Source: Kryptolebias marmoratus
Lineage: Eukaryota; Chordata; Actinopteri; Cyprinodontiformes; Rivulidae
Direction: 5' to 3'
NCBI RefSeq assembly: GCF_001649575.2
Contig: NC_051436.1
Coordinates: 8,665,742-8,729,741 of the forward strand
DNA length: 64,000 bases
The notes under the pieces were generated by a model. The model made no database searches. It was not told the DNA's origin and saw only the letters and a list, made by a program, of their open reading frames with translations. Both the position numbers and the translations under genes were made by a program. This document shows, piece by piece, positions 61,501-63,850 of this stretch (positions are counted from its first letter, which is position 1; the number at the start of each line of letters is the position of its first letter).

Positions 61501-61744
61501 CAAGAGACGAACGTGGGGCGCAGAGGCGCCAAAGACAACCAAGTGAAACCAAATTAAACCAAACCGGTTACTTCATTTAAAAAAAAAAAAAGCAAGGATT
61601 CAGACGTTTTTTTGTTGTCGTGGCAACACTAAACAACCAACGGTGCAACCCAACGACAGCACGACAAACCAGTGTCGAACCGTAAATCACTTAAATCTAA
61701 TTAAAACGATTAAATTTAAAAAACTTACCCATGGTTTCTATCAT
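13213..61744 (-). CDS. mpdz: mpdz / MUPP1, multiple-PDZ-domain scaffold protein (whole split CDS, 39 coding exons)
   Basis: The protein is a non-enzymatic scaffold of tight junctions, apical polarity complexes and synapses. Its L27 domain binds Pals1-type partners and its PDZ domains bind C-terminal tails of membrane proteins (family knowledge). The joined exons give 1,870 residues: L27 at about 7-60, PDZ1 113-195, PDZ2 232-315, PDZ3 345-425, PDZ4 540-620, PDZ5 678-770, PDZ6 955-1035, PDZ7 1092-1180, PDZ8 1263-1345, PDZ10 1453-1535, PDZ11 1550-1630 and PDZ13 1785-1868. All junctions are GT-AG and phase-consistent. MPDZ rather than its paralogue PATJ is supported by [13 protein letters not shown] in L27, DEFGYSW before PDZ8, [19 protein letters not shown] in PDZ10 and GPFHSERR after PDZ11. 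Human MPDZ is about 2,040-2,070 residues. The shortfall matches two PDZ domains (9 and 12) that I could not find. Exon limits were placed by eye; identity is near certain, and a few linker exons may be missing. Confidence 0.95.
13485..13608 (-). CDS. mpdz: mpdz exon 39: PDZ13, first half
   Basis: Encodes [40 protein letters not shown] then K, matching MPDZ PDZ13. Phase 2 to 0, CCTGCAG acceptor and AAG/GTAAGC donor. Confidence 0.96.
14010..14539. mobile_element. hAT-type MITE with intact 8-bp target duplication
   Basis: CTCTATAG occurs at 14010-14017 and again at 14532-14539. Between them the element begins CACACGTGTCAAAC and ends GTTTGACACCCCTG, imperfect terminal inverted repeats of CAGGGGTGTCAAAC type. 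No transposase frame is present. The GGCCCGCGGGCCAGATCCGG stretch inside is a familiar fish repeat. 8-bp duplications are typical of hAT elements. Confidence 0.75.
14606..14700 (-). CDS. mpdz: mpdz exon 38: linker before PDZ13
   Basis: Encodes [20 protein letters not shown] then [12 protein letters not shown]. It matches VVAGGD and SIFQDDLG, which flank the linker between PDZ12 and PDZ13. CCTGCAG acceptor, ATCGG/GTACGA donor, ends in phase 2. Confidence 0.93.
15953..16246 (-). CDS. mpdz: mpdz exon 37: Gly/Pro/Ala-rich linker
   Basis: 98 codons starting [20 protein letters not shown] and ending LAAPPQLE. It stands where mammals have a Ser-rich linker leading into PDZ12. It is GC-rich and low in complexity, and probably disordered. 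GTTCCAG acceptor, GAG/GTACGA donor, phase 0-0. PDZ12 would be expected next but was not found. Confidence 0.82.
16330..16416 (-). CDS. mpdz: mpdz exon 36: PDZ11 last strand and conserved tail
   Basis: Encodes [20 protein letters not shown] then ERRLSQSSQ. [14 protein letters not shown] is a hallmark just after PDZ11 in MPDZ. TTGCAG acceptor, CAG/GTAATT donor, phase 0-0. Confidence 0.95.
16612..16759 (-). CDS. mpdz: mpdz exon 35: PDZ11 core
   Basis: Encodes [40 protein letters not shown] and QEAVAALLK, matching MPDZ PDZ11. The acceptor has tandem CAGs; the second keeps the frame best with the family. The donor is AAG/GTGCTT, phase 0. Confidence 0.95.
17545..17660. mobile_element. Truncated copy of the same hAT-like MITE
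   Basis: CCAACTCAAGGCCCGTGGGCCAGATCCGGCCCC followed by CAGATCGAGTCTCTG parallels the left part of the element at 14018. The right end and target duplication were not found. Confidence 0.5.
18133..18326 (-). CDS. mpdz: mpdz exon 34: PDZ10 end and PDZ11 start
   Basis: Encodes [40 protein letters not shown], then [20 protein letters not shown], so it links two adjacent PDZ domains as in MPDZ. It ends in phase 2 at GGAG/GTGAGG. Confidence 0.96.
18805..18888 (-). CDS. mpdz: mpdz exon 33: PDZ10 core
   Basis: Encodes [20 protein letters not shown] then WAGDQILE. 28 codons, phase 0-0, CTCCTCAG acceptor and GAG/GTAAGT donor. Confidence 0.96.
19125..19270 (-). CDS. mpdz: mpdz exon 32: start of PDZ10
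   Basis: Encodes [20 protein letters not shown], then [20 protein letters not shown] and GGCDTLL. This is an almost exact MPDZ signature. Phase 1 to 0, GTTGCAG acceptor and CTG/GTAGGA donor. Confidence 0.96.
19320..19980. repeat. Degenerate TTTAGCTAGC array (intron 31)
   Basis: Dozens of variants of TTTAGCTAGC and TTTTGCTACTTTTAGCTT follow one another with irregular spacing. Unit length is not fixed, so it is not a clean tandem satellite. It fills most of the intron between exons 31 and 32. Confidence 0.85.
19998..20106 (-). CDS. mpdz: mpdz exon 31: Ser-rich linker before PDZ10
   Basis: Encodes [20 protein letters not shown] then [24 protein letters not shown] acceptor, ACGA/GTGAGT donor, ends in phase 1. 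In mammals this place is the linker after PDZ9. Here it follows the pre-PDZ9 linker directly. Confidence 0.8.
20767..20832 (-). CDS. mpdz: mpdz exon 30: linker exon
   Basis: 22 codons, [20 protein letters not shown] then SE, phase 0-0, with a TTTTTCCAG acceptor and GAG/GTGATG donor. It is acidic like the region before PDZ9 in mammals, but no PDZ9 follows. Confidence 0.75.
21553..21631 (-). CDS. mpdz: mpdz exon 29: linker after PDZ8
   Basis: Encodes [20 protein letters not shown] then EEPRAE. DAVNQMAVCPG is the matching stretch in mammals. Phase 2 to 0, CCAACAG acceptor and GAG/GTACGC donor. Confidence 0.9.
21943..22034 (-). CDS. mpdz: mpdz exon 28: PDZ8, second half
   Basis: Encodes [20 protein letters not shown] then [11 protein letters not shown], matching the end of PDZ8. 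TCTGTTAG acceptor, ATCAG/GTACAT donor, ends in phase 2. Confidence 0.95.
22440..22680. repeat. Foldback element with internal 16-bp tandem expansion
   Basis: The left end GTCCTGGTCCTGGAGG with CCACCATCCTGCATG is mirrored on the right by GAGGACCAGGACCGGACACC. In the right arm the unit ACCTGCAGGACGGTGG is repeated about four times. It is related to the foldback element at 46137. Confidence 0.6.
22800..23110. repeat. Dispersed repeat, GTGGCGGCCATCTTGAA family
   Basis: Contains GAATGCATATCGCCCGCC and GTGGCGGCCATCTTGAA, then a GTTCGTGAGATATTCTGCTAACAGACAGACA end. The same order of motifs recurs elsewhere in the window. Confidence 0.6.
23311..23507 (-). CDS. mpdz: mpdz exon 27: PDZ8, first half
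   Basis: Encodes [40 protein letters not shown] and [20 protein letters not shown] then GDELLE. Near identical to MPDZ PDZ8. CCCCACAG acceptor, GAG/GTGAGC donor, ends in phase 0. Confidence 0.96.
23665..23838. other. Assembly gap (Ns)
   Basis: 174 Ns directly after a run of C, within the intron between exons 26 and 27. Confidence 1.
23991..24025. repeat. (AC)n microsatellite
   Basis: Perfect AC dinucleotide run of about 35 bases in an intron. Confidence 0.98.
24293..24476 (-). CDS. mpdz: mpdz exon 26: Pro-rich and acidic linker before PDZ8
   Basis: Starts [20 protein letters not shown], continues through [14 protein letters not shown], then a run of acidic residues and DEFGYSW. The PPPPP, acidic run and DEFGYSW match the mammalian linker. 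It ends TGGA/GTGAGT in phase 1. The acceptor (GCGGCAG) is the best of several in a GC-rich stretch. Confidence 0.88.
24965..25235. repeat. Dispersed repeat, GGCGGCCATCTTGAA family (diverged copy)
   Basis: Contains GTTAGCAAAATATCTCATGAACC, AACATGGCTGCCAGCGC and GGTAGTAGATGAGAGTCC, the same landmarks as other copies in this window. Confidence 0.45.
25918..26145. repeat. (GGAT)n microsatellite
   Basis: About 228 bases of GGAT repeats with a few AAGGATG interruptions. It may be the expanded tail of a retroelement, many of which end in GATG repeats in fish. Confidence 0.97.
26140..26545. repeat. Dispersed repeat, AAATCCCTTCGTATAATG family, copy 1
   Basis: Runs from GATGAGTCCATAAAGACACC through GGGAAATCCCTTCGTATAAT to CACTGTGACTCATTTTGGCA. 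It aligns by eye over about 400 bases with 30920-31330. Confidence 0.7.
26899..26961 (-). CDS. Candidate mpdz linker exon (PDZ7-PDZ8), 21 codons
   Basis: Between TAAAGCAACAG and AAG/GTTGGC lies a 63-nt phase 0-0 frame reading [20 protein letters not shown] plus K. It looks protein-like (amphipathic, charged) and would slot in between exons 25 and 26. I cannot match it to the mammalian linker, and the donor is weak. Confidence 0.42.
27212..27247. other. Perfect 15-bp inverted repeat (hairpin)
   Basis: GTCGGCCATCAATGT at 27212-27226 is followed, after a 6-base spacer, by its exact reverse complement at 27233-27247. No wider stem or known RNA family is evident. Confidence 0.8.
30920..31340. repeat. 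Dispersed repeat, AAATCCCTTCGTATAATG family, copy 2
   Basis: Runs from GAGTCCATGAAGACGACATC through GGGAAATCCCTTCGTATAAT to CACTGTGACTCATTTCGCCA, parallel to the copy at 26140. Confidence 0.7.
31895..32205 (-). mobile_element. LINE reverse-transcriptase C-terminal remnant
   Basis: On the minus strand it reads [20 protein letters not shown], then [20 protein letters not shown] and TTRCGDP, then a stop. This is the usual end of a common fish LINE polymerase (L2- or RTE-like). It is truncated and ends at the gap at 32224. Confidence 0.7.
32224..32305. other. Assembly gap (Ns)
   Basis: 82 Ns flanked on both sides by runs of G. Confidence 1.
32404..32490 (-). CDS. Candidate mpdz linker exon (PDZ7-PDZ8), 29 codons
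   Basis: A long pyrimidine tract with CTCTCGTTCTCAG precedes an 87-nt stop-free phase 0-0 stretch reading [20 protein letters not shown] and so on, then CGTCAG/GTAATC. The mammalian linker here is Ser/Pro-rich. Base composition (GC-rich) could produce this by chance, and the assembly gap at 32224-32305 is close by. Confidence 0.4.
32617..32985. repeat. Degenerate TTTAGCTAGC array
   Basis: TTTTAGCATTTGGGCAGC, TTTTAGCTTTCAGCTAGC and relatives repeat irregularly, same orientation as the other arrays. Confidence 0.75.
33291..33507. repeat. Possible foldback MITE
   Basis: AGGGCACTTTCAAA at 33291-33304 is matched by its exact reverse complement at 33494-33507. No clear target duplication flanks the pair. 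Confidence 0.35.
33635..33745 (-). CDS. mpdz: mpdz exon 25: PDZ7, second half
   Basis: Encodes [20 protein letters not shown] then [17 protein letters not shown], the last helix and strand of PDZ7. 37 codons, CTTCAG acceptor, AGG/GTAAGT donor, phase 0-0. Confidence 0.95.
33866..34043 (-). CDS. mpdz: mpdz exon 24: PDZ7, first half
   Basis: Encodes [40 protein letters not shown] and [19 protein letters not shown]. This is one of the most conserved stretches of MPDZ. CCTCAG acceptor, GAG/GTAAAA donor, ends in phase 0. Confidence 0.96.
34121..34201 (-). CDS. mpdz: mpdz exon 23: PDZ6-PDZ7 linker
   Basis: Encodes [20 protein letters not shown] then NWNQPRK, matching [33 protein letters not shown] sequence of MPDZ. 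Phase 2-2, TTTTCAG acceptor and AA/GTGAGT donor. Confidence 0.93.
34300..34610. repeat. Dispersed repeat, AAATCCCTTCGTATAATG family, inverted copy
   Basis: AAGCTTCACAACAACGCCGATACGATGGGATTTCCC and GGGATCGCTAGGATCCC are diverged reverse complements of landmarks in the copies at 26140 and 30920. Confidence 0.45.
34629..34927 (+). mobile_element. tRNA-derived fish SINE, near full length
   Basis: It opens GGGTGGTACAGTGGTGCAGTGGTTAGAGCTG, with a B-box-like GGTTCGCCTCC. It continues with TCCGGATTCCTCCCACAG and GCGACCTGTCCAGGGTGTCC, and ends in ATGGATGGATGG. This is the classic fish SINE layout. It lies in the intron between exons 23 and 22, antisense to mpdz. Confidence 0.85.
35183..35272 (-). CDS. 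mpdz: mpdz exon 22: linker after PDZ6
   Basis: Encodes [20 protein letters not shown] and DDVFPEAAP; the first part is the conserved ITYVPAEHLEEFK motif. The exon must stop at CCCAA/GTAAGA, since reading on meets TAA at once. Phase 2-2. Confidence 0.93.
35540..35940. promoter_or_regulatory. Possible conserved non-coding element
   Basis: Repeat-free, non-coding, moderate GC, with several short transcription-factor-like motifs (TCTAATTAAAG, TATTATTAATGG, GCTAATTCG). It looks unlike the decayed repeats around it. Speculative without an alignment. Confidence 0.25.
36204..36287. other. Assembly gap (Ns)
   Basis: 84 Ns directly after a GGC trinucleotide run. Confidence 1.
36536..37140. repeat. 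Degenerate TTTAGCTAGC array
   Basis: Irregular runs of TTTTGCTACTTTTAGCTTTTAGCTAGCC variants. The 36380-36536 lead (TTTAGCTGTTTATATGTCAA) is shared with the array starting at 39793. Confidence 0.85.
37188..37530. repeat. Two adjacent copies of the GGCGGCCATCTTGAA repeat
   Basis: GTGGCGGCCATCTTTGATTG near 37250 and GGCGGCCATCTTGAACTGGG near 37430, each followed by the usual GGCTGACTCCAAAGG-type continuation. Confidence 0.55.
37880..37921 (-). CDS. Candidate 42-nt cassette exon of mpdz after PDZ6
   Basis: A CGTTCTAG acceptor and TATGT/GTGAGT donor bound exactly 14 codons with no stop. In phase 2 it inserts [14 protein letters not shown] between PDLG and ITYVPAEY without shifting the frame. 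I do not recall this peptide from mammalian MPDZ, so it may be a fish cassette exon or chance. Confidence 0.4.
39264..39462 (-). CDS. mpdz: mpdz exon 21: PDZ6, main part
   Basis: Encodes [40 protein letters not shown] and [19 protein letters not shown], very close to MPDZ PDZ6. It ends GG/GTGAGA in phase 2. Confidence 0.95.
39793..40405. repeat. Degenerate TTTAGCTAGC array
   Basis: Same motif set and order as 36536-37140, including TTTGGTTCTTTTCGATACCATTTTGTA. The preceding 200 bases are also shared. Confidence 0.85.
41155..41269 (-). CDS. mpdz: mpdz exon 20: start of PDZ6
   Basis: An acidic lead is followed by [17 protein letters not shown], matching ESFERTINIAKGNSSLG of MPDZ PDZ6. It ends in phase 1 at CTCG/GTCTGT, so the carboxylate loop is split by the intron. 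The acceptor (TTCAAG) is inferred from phase. Confidence 0.88.
41407..41721 (-). CDS. mpdz: mpdz exon 19: long PDZ5-PDZ6 linker
   Basis: A 105-codon exon without recognisable domains, starting [20 protein letters not shown] and ending [10 protein letters not shown]. It occupies the place of the long, poorly conserved mammalian linker before PDZ6. The open frame, CACTCCAG acceptor, AAG/GTAAAT donor and phase 0-0 support it. It is probably disordered. Confidence 0.85.
41853..41906. repeat. AT-rich (TA)n/(TACA)n microsatellite
   Basis: A run of TA dinucleotides passing into ATACATATAC. Confidence 0.9.
42560..42715 (-). CDS. mpdz: mpdz exon 18: PDZ5-PDZ6 linker
   Basis: Encodes an acidic linker with [20 protein letters not shown] and [13 protein letters not shown]. 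It matches the STQASILSLHGSSCGDGLNY stretch of the mammalian linker. Phase 0-0, ATCCCAG acceptor and AGG/GTAAAC donor. Confidence 0.9.
42875..43010. other. Assembly gap (Ns)
   Basis: 136 Ns flanked on both sides by runs of C. It lies in the intron between exons 17 and 18 and could hide a small linker exon. Confidence 1.
43182..43218 (-). CDS. Candidate mpdz linker mini-exon (PDZ5-PDZ6)
   Basis: 37 nt between a CTTCCTAG acceptor and an ACG/GTGAGC donor. Read in phase 2 it gives [12 protein letters not shown] and hands phase 0 to exon 18, which fits. It does not join directly to exon 17 (phase 0), so another small exon, perhaps in the gap at 42875-43010 or unseen, would be needed. Confidence 0.3.
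43491..43556. repeat. (AT)33 microsatellite
   Basis: A perfect AT run of 66 bases. Confidence 0.98.
44190..44399 (-). CDS. mpdz: mpdz exon 17: PDZ5, main part
   Basis: Encodes [40 protein letters not shown] and the helix [20 protein letters not shown], ending VAKPLP. All match MPDZ PDZ5. The donor is CCC/GTAGGC, phase 0. Confidence 0.95.
44503..44685 (-). CDS. mpdz: mpdz exon 16: linker and start of PDZ5
   Basis: An acidic Ser/Thr linker runs into [20 protein letters not shown] and [15 protein letters not shown], matching QAPLAMWEAGIQHIELEKG in MPDZ. Phase 0-0, CCACAG acceptor and CAG/GTAGGA donor. Confidence 0.93.
45008..45430 (-). mobile_element. RTE/Rex3-like LINE 3' fragment
   Basis: Antisense copy: CATCCATCCATCTTCT at the left is the reversed GATG tail, followed by decayed sequence matching the polymerase C-terminus (MPPGRLP and [10 protein letters not shown] on the minus strand). 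Frame is broken. Confidence 0.65.
45887..46054 (-). CDS. mpdz: mpdz exon 15: PDZ4 end and linker
   Basis: Starts [20 protein letters not shown] and [12 protein letters not shown], the last helix and strand of PDZ4. A short linker ends SAYALK. The AAG/GTACCG donor is only fair but preserves phase 0, so the linker end is less certain than the domain. Confidence 0.85.
46137..46357. mobile_element. Palindromic foldback (hAT-like) element
   Basis: Left arm CAGTGGTGGCCAAATCCCGG then GGGCCACCGTCCTGCATGTT. The right arm reads AACATGCGGGATGGTGGCCC then GTTGGAGACCCCTG, its imperfect reverse complement. About 220 bases, with no clear target duplication. Confidence 0.65.
46458..46604 (-). CDS. mpdz: mpdz exon 14: PDZ4, first part
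   Basis: Encodes [20 protein letters not shown], then [20 protein letters not shown] and FSGDELVE. This variant of the GLGF loop (GLGISLEA) is typical of MPDZ PDZ4. Phase 0-0, donor GAG/GTGGGC. Confidence 0.95.
46824..46903 (-). CDS. mpdz: mpdz exon 13: conserved helix before PDZ4
   Basis: Encodes [19 protein letters not shown] and PSNEVI, matching the KWQRIMG-type helix that precedes PDZ4 in MPDZ. Entry phase 1, exit phase 0 with donor ATC/GTAAGT. Confidence 0.9.
47170..47256 (-). CDS. mpdz: mpdz exon 12: PDZ3-PDZ4 linker
   Basis: A 29-codon linker exon (phase 1-1) reading [18 protein letters not shown] and so on, rich in Glu, Ala and Pro. Acceptor TCCCCTCAG, donor CCCG/GTGAGA. The support is splice signals, phase and position, since this linker is weakly conserved. 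Confidence 0.75.
47480..48160. repeat. Dispersed repeat, AAATCCCTTCGTATAATG family, inverted copy
   Basis: CAGAGCTTCACAATGACGCTAAACATTATACGGTGGGATTTCC is the reverse complement of the family core, and CGGGAACACTAGATGGCGTC near 48080 matches its other end. Confidence 0.55.
48160..50774. other. Intron between mpdz exons 12 and 11, remaining part
   Basis: Non-coding. Near 49680-49780 a plus-strand frame with [20 protein letters not shown] resembles the end of a fish LINE polymerase. Near 50270-50340 lies a GGGCCCAAATGTGGCCCCCGG stretch like the hAT-like MITE. Nothing else is recognised. Confidence 0.45.
50775..51021 (-). CDS. mpdz: mpdz exon 11: PDZ3 end and Ala/Glu-rich linker
   Basis: Starts [20 protein letters not shown] and [13 protein letters not shown], the PDZ3 alpha-B helix and last strand. 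A poorly conserved linker follows with [10 protein letters not shown] and an Ala run before [16 protein letters not shown]. It ends CAAG/GTAGGA in phase 1. Confidence 0.92.
51170..51360. promoter_or_regulatory. Possible conserved non-coding element in the intron between exons 10 and 11
   Basis: A repeat-free stretch with AATGATTCAAAC, GTAATTGCGC and GTTAATTAAACG motifs. It stands out from neighbouring low-complexity sequence. Speculative. Confidence 0.2.
51690..52240. repeat. Degenerate TTTAGCTAGC array
   Basis: Contains a local duplication: TTCTTTGAGCTAGCATTTTGGTACGTTTAGCTTCTAGCTAGCATCGTG appears near 51870 and again near 52000. The lead ACTTGCTCTGTTATTGTC is shared with the arrays at 36.5 and 39.8 kb. 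Confidence 0.85.
52353..52441 (-). CDS. mpdz: mpdz exon 10: PDZ3 core
   Basis: Encodes [20 protein letters not shown] and [10 protein letters not shown], near identical to MPDZ PDZ3. The CTCCCCAG acceptor gives phase 1 entry. The donor is placed at GCT/GTAGGT so that Val-Asp-Gly comes from the next exon. Confidence 0.93.
53640..54235 (-). mobile_element. RTE/Rex3-like LINE 3' fragment
   Basis: The minus strand reads [20 protein letters not shown] then [20 protein letters not shown], the C-terminal end of the fish RTE polymerase. GAACGTAGATCAAACGGTAA and ACTTAAACTCCTCCACTCGG further along are also typical. Frames are broken. Confidence 0.75.
54305..54407 (-). CDS. mpdz: mpdz exon 9: start of PDZ3
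   Basis: An acidic lead (AGEEEEAE) is followed by [19 protein letters not shown] and YVGDKNS, matching MPDZ PDZ3. CTCGCAG acceptor and CTCAG/GTGAAA donor. It ends in phase 1. Confidence 0.93.
54620..54960. repeat. Dispersed repeat, AAATCCCTTCGTATAATG family, copy 3
   Basis: GCGCCGGGAAATCCCTTCGTATGACAT and GTGAAGTTTGGGGATTCCCC match the copies at 26140 and 30920. Confidence 0.6.
54969..55163 (-). CDS. mpdz: mpdz exon 8: PDZ2 second half and linker
   Basis: Encodes [20 protein letters not shown], the helix [19 protein letters not shown] and a short Ser/Thr/Val linker ending TEQQ. AACTCAG acceptor, CAG/GTAGTC donor, phase 0-0. Confidence 0.95.
55284..55406 (-). CDS. mpdz: mpdz exon 7: PDZ2, first half
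   Basis: Starts [13 protein letters not shown], then the loop [19 protein letters not shown] and PGGIADQ. It is 41 codons, phase 0-0, with a CTCCAG acceptor and CAG/GTGAGT donor. An ATG-initiated reading would miss the first four residues, which belong to the exon. Confidence 0.95.
55498..55711 (-). CDS. mpdz: mpdz exon 6: PDZ1 second half and linker
   Basis: Encodes [20 protein letters not shown], the helix [14 protein letters not shown] and the strand [10 protein letters not shown]. The conserved linker [18 protein letters not shown] follows. CCGCAG acceptor, GCG/GTAGGA donor, phase 0 at the end. Confidence 0.95.
56345..56484 (-). CDS. mpdz: mpdz exon 5: PDZ1, first half
   Basis: Starts [12 protein letters not shown] and carries the carboxylate-binding loop GGLGFSVVG followed by [15 protein letters not shown], nearly identical to MPDZ PDZ1. 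It ends CAGTG/GTGCGT in phase 2, so the next exon completes Cys-Asp-Gly. Confidence 0.95.
56643..56795 (-). CDS. mpdz: mpdz exon 4: L27-PDZ1 linker
   Basis: A 51-codon, phase 0-0 exon between a TTTTCCAG acceptor and a CACAG/GTGCGA donor. The first part is Ser-rich and poorly conserved. The end, [15 protein letters not shown], matches the DEFDQLIKNMAQ-like stretch just before PDZ1 in MPDZ. The linker is shorter than in mammals. Confidence 0.88.
56870..57400. repeat. Two tandem-like copies of the GGCGGCCATCTTGAA repeat
   Basis: GTGGCGGCCATCTTGAA occurs near 56950 and 57265. Each is preceded by a GTAAAA(T/C)(C/T)-type segment and followed by a GATATTTCGCTAACA or AATATTTTGCTAACAGACAG end. Confidence 0.65.
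57855..58430. repeat. Degenerate TTTAGCTAGC array
   Basis: Irregular TTTTGCTACTTTTAGCTAGTG and TTTAGCTCTCAGTTAACCTT units. Same orientation as the other arrays. Confidence 0.85.
58583..58603. other. Assembly gap (Ns)
   Basis: 21 Ns within a long run of C. Confidence 1.
60486..60652 (-). CDS. mpdz: mpdz exon 3: L27 domain
   Basis: Encodes the L27 heterodimerisation domain, which in this family pairs with the L27N of Pals1/MPP5. [13 protein letters not shown] and [17 protein letters not shown] are diagnostic of MPDZ. The acceptor is CCCCGCAG, the donor CCAG/GTTCGA is somewhat weak, and the exon ends in phase 0 after KDQ. Confidence 0.93.
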
Positions 61745-61789
61745 CTTCAGCCCCTCAGGCGGACATGGATTCTTCTCCTTTATCGAGGC
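61729..61789 (-). CDS. mpdz: mpdz exon 2: 5'UTR and start codon
   Basis: The exon follows a TTTTCAG acceptor and ends at ATGG/GTAAGT. Coding starts at 61744 with ATG ATA GAA ACC ATG G. Joined to the next exon this reads [18 protein letters not shown], matching the start of vertebrate MPDZ. An ATG slightly upstream meets a stop within a few codons, so the one at 61744 was chosen. It ends in phase 1. Confidence 0.88.
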
Positions 61790-62714
61790 CTGAAAATGAC
61801 CAAAACCTGAAGTTACGTTTTGTTTTTTTTACTCCTATTAATCAAAGCACAGACAATCCGGGGACTAATCCCCCCCGGTTCTGTCACCACTTCCATCAAA
61901 TACACCGGACCCAGAAGCAGGATATAAGGCTCGCCCGTCCCCTGAGTTCAATCGCCTTCTCCACGTGAAACAAAAAAAGGACGCCGATTTCTCCGTTCGG
62001 CAGAGTTTTAGACATCCTGCAGCCTCCGTACCTCATCCGTCAGTGGAAATAAGAAAGTCGGGATTTCTTGCTCTTCCCCATCTGGTGTAAGTTCATACTT
62101 TCTTATCATTAACAATCAGGGCAGGCAAATATGTTTCTCAGTTATTTCCCCAACTGGTAATCCTCCCTTCTTATGTCATAACTTCAGTATTTAGCTCAGG
62201 TTTTTTTTTTTTTTTTTCCCATGAGCCTTTGAGAAACACTTGATTTGGAGTTGTAGCGGTGCAATGAAAGTCCTCGTTCTATCCGAGCTCGTTAGAGGCA
62301 GACCGACTGATTGGTCGGCCCGTTTAACAAGGTCGGTTCTCGTCCCTTTTTGTTCTTCTTCTACACATTTGGCGTTGTCCGTGGTTGGTTAGTCGTTGAT
62401 AAATAGCTGTTATCTATCCAAAACTTGTATAAAACCTACATTTTATCCCGAGCGGACCCAGGGCAGCTGGGTTGGACTCGGGTTTGAGGTTTGTGCAGGG
62501 ATCGGAGGGGGGGGGGGTTGCCAGGTTGGTGGAAGCGTGTTAGGACTGTGATGTTATCCTTCGGTTTGGTCTGGTTACGAATCAGGACGTGACGGGTCAG
62601 AGGAGACTGCTCAGGTAATTATAACCCTCCCCCATGTTTACTCAGGGCAGCTTGTTTAGTCTACACTGACCGTGGCGACATAACGGTGTGTTTATTCCAC
62701 GCCGAGCAAAGATC

Positions 62715-62748
<34 letters not shown>

Positions 62749-63349
62749 TGGTGGGGTGGTTAGTAAATATTTTATAGCTGGGACACTGAAATGTCTTATC
62801 AGGAGTATGGGACAGTGTAGCAGCAACTTTAAGTGGTAAAAAAATAAAAAGCAGGCATGTTTGGGTCTTCAGCAGGCTGGTGATGAGTCGCCCAGGGTCT
62901 GATGGGATCTCAAACTGGGGTCTTTAACTTCGTCACGGTTTACTTGCGTTAATAAAATGGTCGTAAACCCAGTTTGTGTCTGCTTGTGTTTTGATTGTAG
63001 GACTCGGGGACAATCCGCTTTCCTCGGCTCCTCCTCTTCTGTGGAGTCCGAGAGCAACAGGCTCCCCGAGAGGAGAAAAACGGTGGAAAAGTTTCACAGC
63101 GGTAGAAAAGAAAAGAAGAACAAAACAAAAAAAAAAACGCCATTTTACACCGTTAGGTTCGACATTCCCTCCCCGCCTCCCTCCCGTCTACAACAAAGCT
63201 ACTTATCCTCGGTGTTTTCCGGCCCGACCGCGACCGAACGGGCGCCTCATTACCTTCTAATTGGCGACGGAACAAAAGGCGGACTTGAAGTTAGACGGAT
63301 CCCGGGCGGTGGCTACGTGCTGCCGGTCGTCCAGTGATGGTGGTCTTAC
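61790..63349. other. mpdz intron 1
   Basis: Non-coding, with a poly-T run near 62200 and a (GT)n microsatellite at 62717-62747. No exon or repeat family recognised otherwise. Confidence 0.5.
62717..62747. repeat. (GT)n microsatellite
   Basis: Perfect GT run of about 31 bases in intron 1. Confidence 0.98.
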
Positions 63350-63540
63350 ATGAGAGAGGAGCCGCCGCCGACGGCCAGGGTCCCGCAGTTTCCTCTGTTG
63401 TCCCGCGGCTAACGGCTTAAAGATGGGACGTTCAGGAACTCGATCCGCCCTGTGGACGCTTCCAGAGGAGAGGGGAGAGGGGGGAGGTGGGGGGGAGAGA
63501 CGCCGGGGCTGAAAAGCGCCGCTTGCTGGCTGTAGACCCG
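63350..63540 (-). promoter_or_regulatory. mpdz: Probable mpdz CpG-rich promoter and non-coding first exon
   Basis: This GC-rich block lies upstream of the start-codon exon. On the minus strand it ends in a good donor (CTCTCAT then GTAAGA, junction at 63350/63349), which suits a non-coding first exon spliced to the acceptor at 61790. The upstream edge is a guess; no TATA box stands out. An alternative first exon elsewhere cannot be excluded. Confidence 0.5.
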
Positions 63541-63574
63541 CTATGTCAGGTCCGAGTCCCTGCCGGAAGCACCG

Positions 63575-63850
63575 CTGATTAACTTCCTTTAATTATGACT
63601 TAATATAACACTTTAATGATGACTTCACTCACTTTAATGATGACTTAATTTAACTCCTTTTGATATTAACTTAATATAACTCCCTTTATTGATGACTTAA
63701 CTCCCTTTAATGATGACTTAACTTACTTTAATGACTTAACTCACTTTAATGATGACTTTATTCAACTCACTTTAATATGACTTAATTTAACTCACTTTAA
63801 TATTAACTTCATTTAACTCACTTTAATGATGACCTAACTCACTTTAAGAC
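63575..63850. repeat. Minisatellite upstream of mpdz
   Basis: About a dozen variants of ACTCACTTTAATGATGACTTA in direct repeat, with lengths alternating roughly 18-25 bases. It lies within about 50 bases of the GC-rich promoter block. Confidence 0.9.

Noticed and set aside
13213..61744. Identity as PATJ (INADL), the other large L27-multi-PDZ gene
   Set aside because: The L27 sequence, [26 protein letters not shown] and GPFHSERR stretches are those of MPDZ, and the domain order matches MPDZ apart from the missing PDZ9 and PDZ12.
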